Positions 1 through 5,840 of a stretch of DNA of 9,549 nt are shown in pieces. How positions within the stretch are numbered: the stretch's first letter is position 1; every line of letters begins with the position of its first letter. Below the pieces are notes generated by a model. That model saw only the letters and a list, made by a program, of their open reading frames with translations, was not told where the DNA came from and searched no databases. The stretch spans positions 1-9,549 of the forward strand of contig CAIYOB010001558.1 of NCBI GenBank assembly GCA_903927685.1. Reading direction: 5' to 3'. The stretch is from an uncultured Planctomycetaceae bacterium (GTDB taxonomy: Bacteria > Planctomycetota > Planctomycetia > Pirellulales > Pirellulaceae). The position numbers and the translations under genes were made by a program.

Positions 1-1684
1 GGTTGTGGCATGCCAGGCAGTGCTCGTCCAGGATCGGCTGGATGTCCCGCAGATAATCGAAGATCTCCGGCACGCCGGCGACCGGTTCGGGATCAACCGG
101 CCGCGTCCGCTGCAGGCGGAGCAAGCGATCGCGATCGTCGGCGTGGGGGGCTTCGGTGCGTGTCTCGTGGCAGCCGATGCACGTGGTGGTCTCGCCCGGC
201 ATGACGGAAGTGAACGAGTGCATCCGCTTGACGCAATGCCCCCGCTCGTCCATGGCCAGGAACAGAAAGCTGCGGACCGCGGGCAAGTTGAAGTACGCGC
301 TGCCGTCGGCGGAGACCGGCACGGACCCGATCAGCCGTTCGACCGAAAACGTCCCCCCCGCGGACATTTCGGACATGGCGCCGGCATAGTTGATCGGCTT
401 GGGCAGGACCTCGTAGATCAGCAGACTCTTGACCGTGCCCGGCGGGACGTTCTTCATCTTGCGGCCGCGGTAGATGTTGACCAGGGCCAGCGTGCCGTGA
501 GCGGCTTGCGGGTCGGTCTGGTCCGCGATCACCGGCTCGCGCGGCCGCTGCATCACCGGCCGCGGCTCGCCGATCCAGTAGCCGGCCTTGGCCAGTTCCT
601 CGGGCAGCCGGTACAGGACCTCCGTCCGGCCTTGGCCGTCGAGCAGTTCGAGGGCCGTCTTGTTGGCGACCAGGAAGTGGTTTTCGCTGAAGGCCCACGG
701 ATCGCAGTGGACATTGTCCTTGCTGATGGTCTGCACACCCCGGGGATCGTCCGGGCCCAGCCGCGGATCGATCAGGGCGATCTTGCCGTAGTGCTCGCGC
801 ATGCCGTGGCCGGGCGACCACGTTACGACCAGCTTGGGACTGTGCGGCACCGGCTTGGGGGCCAGGATTGTGCCGTGGTTGATCTGGTTGCCGTACAGCA
901 CCATCTGCCGGGTGCCGTCGGGGTTCATCGACCACAGGTGATGGTAGCCCATGTGAAAGCGGTCCACGTATTCCCAGCGCATGTAGGCGACCTGGCCGTT
1001 GGCCAGTACCCAGGGCGTGTTGTCGTGCTCGACATTGGCGGACAGCGCGCGGAGATTGCTCCCATCGGCGGCGCACTTGTACAGTGTGCCGACCTGGGTC
1101 ATCCAGCACTGCACGTAGCGGTTGGCTCGTGTCGAGCAGAAGATGATCTGGTCGTCCGGCAGGTAGGTGGGCTCGAAATCATCCCAGCCAGGCGGCGAGT
1201 AGGTCTGGTAATCCTCCATGCCGGGCGAGACATCCTCGCCGTGGCCGGTCAGCTGCTTCAAGCCGGTCCCGTCCAGGTTGATTTCGTACAAGCTGTAATG
1301 CCGTTTCCCGCGGGGCAGATACGCAAAGACGAGTTTCCGGGCGTCGTAGTGGATCTGGGGATCGCGGATGTTCCCCTCGGGGTCCGCGAAGATGGTGCGG
1401 ACTTGCCCGGTCTGGACGTTGTAGATGCACAGCTGTCCGCCGGAGTTCATCGGGAACGTGGGCTGGCACTGGTCGGTCGAGTAGTACGCGATATTGGCGT
1501 ACCAGTGCCCGTCGATACTGGGTTTGCGCACGGCGAACAGCACCTCGTCCGGCATCCCAGCGTCCAGGAACTCGCCCCGCAGCGACGGCCTGGCGTCCTG
1601 GGCAGCGGGAGCCGCCTGCGGTGTCTGGCCGAAGGCCGGCGGGGCGAGGCACAACAGCAGGACGAATAGGGCTCGGCAAGGCAT
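1..1684 (-). CDS. Secreted HzsA-related di-haem beta-propeller protein, C-terminus missing
   Basis: The frame is open from an ATG at 1684 to the left edge, giving 561 residues and no stop, so the gene is partial. A GGAG at 1693-1696, eight bases upstream, supports the start. Residues 1-20 form a signal peptide (hydrophobic LFVLLLCLAPPAF, likely cut after FG), so the protein is exported. Residues from about 40 to 400 carry propeller/PD40-like repeats such as YEINLDGTGLKQLTGH and LWSMNPDGTRQMVLYG. PVSADGSAYF at 456-465 is typical of the hydrazine synthase alpha middle-domain family as I know it from planctomycete proteins. Two c-type haem motifs follow: CIGCH at 502-506 and CLACH at 556-560, the second just before the edge. 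Family members outside anammox bacteria have no proven role, so hydrazine synthesis should not be assumed; a periplasmic redox or electron-transfer role is inference. It lies 60 bases downstream of the SGNH hydrolase on the same strand and may be co-transcribed with it. The gene is certain; the family name is recalled from motifs, not searched. Confidence 0.85.
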   Translation of the reverse strand, partial: MPCRALFVLLLCLAPPAFGQTPQAAPAAQDARPSLRGEFLDAGMPDEVLFAVRKPSIDGHWYANIAYYSTDQCQPTFPMNSGGQLCIYNVQTGQVRTIFADPEGNIRDPQIHYDARKLVFAYLPRGKRHYSLYEINLDGTGLKQLTGHGEDVSPGMEDYQTYSPPGWDDFEPTYLPDDQIIFCSTRANRYVQCWMTQVGTLYKCAADGSNLRALSANVEHDNTPWVLANGQVAYMRWEYVDRFHMGYHHLWSMNPDGTRQMVLYGNQINHGTILAPKPVPHSPKLVVTWSPGHGMREHYGKIALIDPRLGPDDPRGVQTISKDNVHCDPWAFSENHFLVANKTALELLDGQGRTEVLYRLPEELAKAGYWIGEPRPVMQRPREPVIADQTDPQAAHGTLALVNIYRGRKMKNVPPGTVKSLLIYEVLPKPINYAGAMSEMSAGGTFSVERLIGSVPVSADGSAYFNLPAVRSFLFLAMDERGHCVKRMHSFTSVMPGETTTCIGCHETRTEAPHADDRDRLLRLQRTRPVDPEPVAGVPEIFDYLRDIQPILDEHCLACHN

Positions 1685-1744
1685 GGGCGGGTCTCCGGTG
1701 GACGTGTGATGTCCTTTCTGCCGCCAGGAATCGACGCTGGCCAA

Positions 1745-3109
1745 CTACGGTGCCACCTTGGTGATCTCGATCGTATGCGTCACCGGTTGCCTGGCCTTGA
1801 CAATCGCGTCCGCCAGCGGTTGGCGCTGGGCCTCGGTCTCGGCGACGACATTGGCAAAGTCCGCCCGGGCTGCGGCGCTGTGAAATACCTGCTTGACCTG
1901 GGTCGTTTCATACGCCTGTTTGGCGGCCACGGCGGCATCGACGCGGTCAAAGGCTTCGCAGAACGGATTGTCGGGGAAATCGGCCGCCAGTTGCACGCCG
2001 CGGGCGAGTTCTTCCGCCGAGTATTCCCGGGACGCCTCGCCCCACTTGACTCGATATGTGCCGGCCAGCGGTCCCGTCGCGCGCAGCACGAACCGGTTCA
2101 GGTCCTCCGCAAACGGGACCAAGGTCATTCCCGAGCGGAGCGATTGATCATCATTCAGATCCCCGCGAGCGCAGAACGGATAGCGGGAACTGACCAGCGT
2201 CAGCCGGCCGTCGCGGCAGGATTCCACCGCATGTCCGTCCGAGGCCGTCGCCGTACCGGCCCCGACGTCGAGCGTGATGACGCCGAGGTCGCCGTCCAGT
2301 CCCAACGCGCGGAGGAAGGCCCAAGCCATGATGACCTGCCCCGCCCAGCCGGGATGGATGCCGTCCTTGCCGGCGACCTGGTAGGGACGTTCGGCCGTCG
2401 CCTGGTGTTGACCGGGCGCAAATACCTGGGCTTGCAGCATGGGCCAGAAGATGTCGGCAAAACGGACGTCTTCCTGCTCGGCGACCGCCATCGCGATGTC
2501 CCGCAGCGCGCACAGGTGGACGTTGTGCTCGTCCAGCGTTCCGGCCCGGCTCTTGACCCACTCGGCGATCTTGCCGGCACAACCGGGCGACCCCACGACG
2601 ACGCGGACCTGGTGCTGTTTGAACCGACGGACAATCGCCGTGTAATGGTCCGCGTACCAGCGGCCGTTGGTCACATCGAACGGGCGATAGCGCGAGTCGT
2701 TCATGCCATAGGCCAAGGTGGCGACGGTCGGCTGGAACGTCAGGCAGTCCTGGTCCATCCGCCTCAGAAAGCCGTCCGTCTTCTCGCCGCTCCAGCCGTA
2801 TTGCCGCACGGTGACCTGCAGTTGCGGCACGCACACGGTCAGGTAAGTCTCGATGATCCGCGAGTACATCTTCTGTTCGGTGATCGAGTCGCCGCAGATG
2901 GCCAGCCGATCGCCCTCGCGCAGCAACAGCGGCCCCGGGGCGGGCGCCTGCCGCGGATTGAAGATCCGAAACGCTTCGTGATCGGGCTTGGTCTCGTATT
3001 CGTAGGTCCCAAGCACTGGCGGGGCGGAAACCGCCGTCGGCGTCTGAGCCCGCAACACGGCGCTGACAACCAGGCCAAGTACCATCGATAGTGTGAGCCG
3101 TTGTAACAT
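1745..3109 (-). CDS. Secreted SGNH/GDSL-type hydrolase
   Basis: A 454-residue protein with an ATG at 3107-3109 and a strong GGAGG six bases upstream. Residues 1-21 are a signal peptide (LTLSMVLGLVVSAVLRA, likely cut before QT), so it acts outside the cytoplasm. All SGNH blocks are visible: block I GDSITE at 73-78 with nucleophile Ser75; block II YGWSGE near 104-109 with the oxyanion glycine; block III YGMND at 134-138 with Asn137; and block V KDGIHP at 248-253 with the Asp249/His252 pair. The fold therefore appears catalytically competent and would hydrolyse an ester, probably on a carbohydrate or another acylated substrate; the substrate cannot be read from the sequence. Residues from about 270 to 454 form a C-terminal extension beyond the usual 200-250 residue SGNH domain, with mixed strands followed by an Ala-rich helical stretch near 385-440 that may be an accessory domain. 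The gene follows a 367-base repeat-rich spacer and so probably has its own promoter, though none is clear. The HzsA-related gene follows after 60 bases. Confidence 0.93.
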   Translation of the reverse strand: MLQRLTLSMVLGLVVSAVLRAQTPTAVSAPPVLGTYEYETKPDHEAFRIFNPRQAPAPGPLLLREGDRLAICGDSITEQKMYSRIIETYLTVCVPQLQVTVRQYGWSGEKTDGFLRRMDQDCLTFQPTVATLAYGMNDSRYRPFDVTNGRWYADHYTAIVRRFKQHQVRVVVGSPGCAGKIAEWVKSRAGTLDEHNVHLCALRDIAMAVAEQEDVRFADIFWPMLQAQVFAPGQHQATAERPYQVAGKDGIHPGWAGQVIMAWAFLRALGLDGDLGVITLDVGAGTATASDGHAVESCRDGRLTLVSSRYPFCARGDLNDDQSLRSGMTLVPFAEDLNRFVLRATGPLAGTYRVKWGEASREYSAEELARGVQLAADFPDNPFCEAFDRVDAAVAAKQAYETTQVKQVFHSAAARADFANVVAETEAQRQPLADAIVKARQPVTHTIEITKVAP

Positions 3110-3163
3110 CGAGTTCCTCCCATTCCCGGGGTTGAGCGACGGGCGTGCCTAGTCCCACGTAGA

Positions 3164-3206
3164 CCGGTCTCTCCGAGACCGGAAGAACGCATCTCGGCGA
3201 GACGCG
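3164..3206. repeat. Two tandem small hairpins of similar design
   Basis: The first hairpin has perfect 8-base arms CCGGTCTC (3164-3171) and GAGACCGG (3175-3182) around the loop TCC. The second has arms CGCATCTC (3188-3195) and GAGACGCG (3199-3206) around the loop GGC, with one G-T-type mismatch. Both share the core TCTC-NNC-GAGA and are five bases apart, so they look like two copies of one unit. They lie 55 bases upstream of the SGNH hydrolase start. Short paired palindromes like this resemble REP-type dispersed elements; genome-wide recurrence is inference. Confidence 0.6.
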
Positions 3207-3219
3207 ACTGCGGGAATTG

Positions 3220-3365
3220 GCATCGTTCACGAAATAGGGTCCTCGTTTAACGCCAAGCCGGCAGGCGACGGCTTGGGTGGCGGCATCCCGCTGATCCGCC
3301 GTCGCCTGCCGGCTCGGCGTTAAACGAACTGAGCCGAATTGGGGACGACATTTCGTGAGCGTTGC
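3220..3365. repeat. Nested inverted repeat with 30-base near-perfect arms
   Basis: The inner arms are 3243-3272 and 3298-3327. Each is 30 bases, beginning TCGTTTAACGCC on the left and ending GGCGTTAAACGA on the right. They are complementary at 29 of 30 positions (one A/G difference) around a 25-base centre at 3273-3297. An outer, more diverged pair flanks them: 3220-3242 and 3343-3365, complementary at about 18 of 23 positions and sharing the core TCACGAAAT. The right half carries about 15 extra bases between inner and outer arms. The shape suits a small non-autonomous mobile element or a dispersed REP-like hairpin. There is no transposase gene and no clear target-site duplication in the window. 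Confidence 0.75.
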
Positions 3366-3414
3366 TACCGAATGGAAGCAGTGTACCGAACGCAGGTGAG
3401 TCGGGAAAGCACGG

Positions 3415-3443
3415 CCAGGAGAATGCCTGTCCAGGAGAATGCC
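3415..3443. repeat. Direct repeat of 13 bases, period 16
   Basis: CCAGGAGAATGCC occurs at 3415-3427 and again, identically, at 3431-3443, separated by TGT and a C. It lies 34 bases downstream of the PurA-like stop codon and runs into the hairpin at 3442-3460. It could be a small tandem duplication or a two-site operator; nothing in the sequence decides between these. Confidence 0.6.
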
Positions 3444-3460
3444 CACGGCTTGTCCGTGGG
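3442..3460 (-). terminator. Hairpin just after the PurA-like gene, possible terminator
   Basis: Arms CCCACGG (3442-3448) and CCGTGGG (3454-3460) pair perfectly over seven bases around a five-base loop. Reading the minus strand, the stem begins 16 bases after the TAG of the PurA-like gene, the usual place for a transcript end. No T-run follows it, so it is not a standard intrinsic terminator. It may instead protect the 3' end of the transcript or be another dispersed palindrome. Confidence 0.35.
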
Positions 3461-3476
3461 ATACTTACGCTCGGTG

Positions 3477-4850
3477 CTACCCACGAACGCCCTTCACTCC
3501 CACCACCCAGTTGCCCACTGGCTTGCGCCACCGCTTGTCTTGCGCGGTCGGGCCGTGGCTTTCCAAGCAGACGGGGACGTTCAACTCGCGCTCGACGGTC
3601 GGGATGAACGCGGATTGCTCCACGGACGTCAGGAGCGGGCGCACCGACTCGAGGAGCGTCCGCAAGCGTTCGCGGTGGGGCAGGTCGTCGGGCCTGCCGG
3701 GTCGGACCCGCGTGATTTCGCCCGGGTGCGGGCCTGCGGCCAGATCCGGCGCGGGCACAGGGACGCAGTACTGGAGGCACAGGCGGACCGGATCGCCCAG
3801 TTGATCCAGGCACGTGACGGCCAAGCCGTCCAAGCCTCCGCTGACCTCGATGCCGTAGCGCAGCATCACGGCGTCCAAGACCCCTGTGCGAAACGGCCCC
3901 TGCCAGCCGCCGTCGCGGTTGTGCGGGTCGCGCCACGCGGCCTCGGGAACGTGCTGCTCGGTCGGAAAGGGCCCCGGGCCGTGGCGCGTGGCGTAGGCCC
4001 GCAAAACGCCCACGCGGACGACGCGCCAATCCGGGCCGTCCAGCAAGGCCAACGCCCCCCCGGGTGTGCAGTCACTCCATGTCGTGTGCGGGTGGAAGCC
4101 CCAGGTTTGGTCCAGCAGCGCGCCCTGGGCACCTTCGCAGATCACGGTTCCAGCCCGGCGGATGCGCTCGGCCGCCTGCGCCTCGTCGACGACGCGCAAC
4201 GTTCGAGCGAGCGGCATCCAGGCCGCCAGCACACGGTCCACCGCGCTGGGATCGCCCAGAAACCGCCACTCGCGGACCGCGTGCAGGTCGTCCAGCGTCG
4301 CTCCGTCGACCAGTTCGGCACGCTTACGGGCCTGCTGGCTGCGCAGCGCCCGTCGCAGCACGGCGGGGCGCCCCAGGTCGCCGGCGCACAGCGTGTCCTC
4401 GGTCCGGGCCCAGGCATCGCCTACGGCCTCGCCCACGCCGATGCCGCAAGTGCCGTGGCAGGCCGGGCCGCGGAGCAGCTCGCGCAGTCGGCCCGCCGCC
4501 TGCTGAAAGGGACTCACCAGCAAGGCTCGCGCGTCGACGGTGGTCCGGTCCAGCGCGTCCGGGACGCCGGCTCGCGCCAGGACCTGCGATTCGACGAGCA
4601 TCCCGCCGGGATGCAACACAAACGCCGGCCCCAGGTGCGTCCCGACGCCAGGCACAAACGACCCAGCTCCGAACTGGGAAAAGGTGTGCTGCCGTCCGTC
4701 CGCGGTGACGACGTTGTGCCCAGCCTGAGCCCCGCCATTAAAGCGGATGACCAGACCGGCCTGGCGTTCACGGACCAGGAAGTCTGTGACCGTACCTTTG
4801 CCCGAATCGCCGAAGCCGAGATCGACGACGATCCACGCCTCGCCGCTCAC
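3477..4850 (-). CDS. Divergent PurA-like protein (adenylosuccinate synthetase family)
   Basis: The protein has 457 residues, close to the roughly 430 of ordinary PurA, so it is full length. It starts with GTG at 4850, whose bases overlap the TGA of the VWA gene. No good Shine-Dalgarno precedes it, so translation is probably coupled. Family motifs in order: GFGDSGKG at 12-19 (normally GDEGKG), GGAQAGH at 39-45 (normally GGHNAGH), CEGAQGALLD at 238-247, LRAYATRHGPGPFPTE at 283-298, RTGVLD at 321-326, TCLD at 346-349 and SHGP at 431-434. The catalytic Asp (Asp15) and His (His45) are kept. Odd changes: the Glu of GDEGKG is Ser16, and the Asn before the catalytic His is replaced. The Arg-rich GRRRR loop that binds aspartate in PurA reads QGPFR (317-321), losing two key arginines. 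The Lys of the guanine-binding TKLD motif is Cys347. True PurA joins IMP and aspartate using GTP. This protein probably still activates a purine-like 6-oxo group, but with a different second substrate; that is inference. The neighbours are not purine-pathway genes, which supports a paralogue with a special role. Confidence 0.88.
   Translation of the reverse strand: MSGEAWIVVDLGFGDSGKGTVTDFLVRERQAGLVIRFNGGAQAGHNVVTADGRQHTFSQFGAGSFVPGVGTHLGPAFVLHPGGMLVESQVLARAGVPDALDRTTVDARALLVSPFQQAAGRLRELLRGPACHGTCGIGVGEAVGDAWARTEDTLCAGDLGRPAVLRRALRSQQARKRAELVDGATLDDLHAVREWRFLGDPSAVDRVLAAWMPLARTLRVVDEAQAAERIRRAGTVICEGAQGALLDQTWGFHPHTTWSDCTPGGALALLDGPDWRVVRVGVLRAYATRHGPGPFPTEQHVPEAAWRDPHNRDGGWQGPFRTGVLDAVMLRYGIEVSGGLDGLAVTCLDQLGDPVRLCLQYCVPVPAPDLAAGPHPGEITRVRPGRPDDLPHRERLRTLLESVRPLLTSVEQSAFIPTVERELNVPVCLESHGPTAQDKRWRKPVGNWVVGVKGVRG
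4847..4850 (-). promoter_or_regulatory. GTGA stop/start overlap coupling VWA and PurA-like genes
   Basis: On the minus strand the four bases GTGA hold the GTG start of the PurA-like gene and the TGA stop of the VWA gene. Such overlaps usually mean coupled translation and a fixed ratio of the two proteins. The lack of a clear ribosome-binding site before this GTG fits re-initiation by the ribosome that finishes the VWA gene. Confidence 0.8.
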
Positions 4851-5815
4851 CGATCGAAACCGCTGGGCTCGTCGCCGCGGGGCAGCCGAGTCGCGCCCAG
4901 TCGCGGGCGGGGGACGCCGTCGCGGTCGATACTGGCTGCGAAGGGAGTCAGCGCTCGCGCCACGGCTTTGGCCCGCCGCGCGGCCAGGCCGCTGGTCGTG
5001 TACTTGTCCACCAGTTGGTCCAGCGACTCGACGCCTCCCTCCAGCAATGACACCAGGCCCGCGGCCACGTGGCTGGTGTCGTCAGGCGACTCCATCGCGA
5101 TCACCCGGTCCCCCAGGACGTCACGCCAGTTCCGTTCGACTTGCTTGGCCCGCTGGCGGTCGGGAATCAGGTAGAACGGCTCGAACGTGCGTTGGGTCTC
5201 CTCGATGATCGCTTCGATGGGGATGTCGTCGTCCAACTCGTCGCCGATCAGGCGGCGCACCTGGGCCCGCGAGACCATCGGGTTGGGCGGCTCGTCGCCG
5301 GTGATGAACAAGTACCCGCGGCGATGGCGTTTCTGGACGCAGTCCAGCGTCGTATGGCGGACGGCAAAGTACATCGCCAGTTCGTAACTCTCGTTGCCGC
5401 CGCCGCCCGCGCCCTCCAGGTACATCCAGGTCAGCCACTGGTCCATCAGGCGTTCGGTGGACTCGAACTGTCCGACCTGCAGCGGCGCGCTGTCGCTGAC
5501 CGCATTCCCCACGGCCATGAACAGCACCTGCGGGTCGGTGACGCCCGCCTCGAGCATGGTCTGCATGAACGCCGGCAGGGTCTCCGTGGCCAGCTTGTAC
5601 GGGATCGTGCCCATCGACCCGCTGACATCCAGCGCAAAGATGATGCCCAGCGACTGGGGATGCGATTCGCTGTCCCGACTTTCGCGGAACTGGACGCCAT
5701 ACGGGTTCATCAATTCGTGGCAGGTCCTCTGCCGAAAGACCTCATTGGGCTTGGCGTTGGCCCGCGCGCCGGTCATGGCGACGTGGGCGTCGTGACTATA
5801 GGCTCCGTATCCCAT
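4847..5815 (-). CDS. VWA-domain protein with intact MIDAS core
   Basis: A 322-residue protein with an ATG at 5813-5815 and a strong AAGGAG seven bases upstream. No signal peptide or membrane segment is visible, so it is probably cytoplasmic. The VWA domain spans about residues 54-240. It opens with strand LGIIFALDVSGSMG, whose DxSxS metal site is Asp63/Ser65/Ser67. It continues through the glycine-rich GAGGGGNESYELAMYFA at 135-151, which resembles the GGG-E-x-x-E stretch of kinase-linked VWA domains, and then FITGDEPP with Asp174 at the third MIDAS position. The usual MIDAS threonine is not obvious. Residues 245-290 look helical and Ala/Leu-rich, and the last 25 residues are Pro/Arg-rich and probably disordered. 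VWA domains of this kind bind partner proteins through a divalent metal. The pseudokinase ends 25 bases upstream and the PurA-like gene overlaps downstream, so those two products are the likely partners; this is inference from context. Confidence 0.92.
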   Translation of the reverse strand: MGYGAYSHDAHVAMTGARANAKPNEVFRQRTCHELMNPYGVQFRESRDSESHPQSLGIIFALDVSGSMGTIPYKLATETLPAFMQTMLEAGVTDPQVLFMAVGNAVSDSAPLQVGQFESTERLMDQWLTWMYLEGAGGGGNESYELAMYFAVRHTTLDCVQKRHRRGYLFITGDEPPNPMVSRAQVRRLIGDELDDDIPIEAIIEETQRTFEPFYLIPDRQRAKQVERNWRDVLGDRVIAMESPDDTSHVAAGLVSLLEGGVESLDQLVDKYTTSGLAARRAKAVARALTPFAASIDRDGVPRPRLGATRLPRGDEPSGFDR

Positions 5816-5840
5816 GTGTGGACTCCTTAGATATTGAAGG

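Larger units (their letters stand above)
3110..3476. other. Repeat-rich intergenic spacer without a gene
   Basis: These 367 bases separate the PurA-like gene from the SGNH hydrolase. I see no convincing gene: the frames that cross it are extensions of shadow frames. Almost the whole spacer is structured. It holds two tandem small hairpins (3164-3206), a nested inverted repeat (3220-3365), a 13-base direct repeat (3415-3443) and a hairpin next to the PurA-like stop (3442-3460). No convincing -35/-10 pair is visible on the minus strand, although a promoter for the hydrolase gene would be expected here. The Shine-Dalgarno sequence of that gene sits at the 3110 end. Confidence 0.75.

Noticed and set aside
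5..1669. Plus-strand open frame of 554 codons
   Set aside because: It is the antisense shadow of the HzsA-related gene, whose minus frame has a signal peptide, a ribosome-binding site and two CxxCH motifs. The plus frame has no recognisable domain and an Arg/Val/Gly-heavy composition typical of GC-rich shadows.
1706..3091. Plus-strand open frame of 461 codons
   Set aside because: Antisense to the SGNH hydrolase, which has all catalytic blocks; the plus frame shows no motifs.
3220..3365. CRISPR array or attachment site
   Set aside because: The repeats are inverted rather than evenly spaced direct repeats, there are no cas genes, and there is no tRNA or integrase gene nearby.
2151..3446. Minus-strand open frame of 431 codons that covers most of the repeat-rich spacer
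   Set aside because: It runs in another frame through the SGNH hydrolase and is Arg/Ala/Gly-rich without motifs; it does not support a gene in the spacer.
3477..4850. Housekeeping purA or phage-type purZ
   Set aside because: The lost aspartate loop and guanine-site lysine and the unrelated neighbours argue against housekeeping PurA. PurZ, as I recall it, replaces the catalytic Asp, which is kept here as Asp15, and no other phage-like gene is present.
3339..5174. Plus-strand open frame of 611 codons
   Set aside because: It is antisense to both the PurA-like gene and part of the VWA gene. Crossing a clear GTGA gene junction on the other strand marks it as a shadow.
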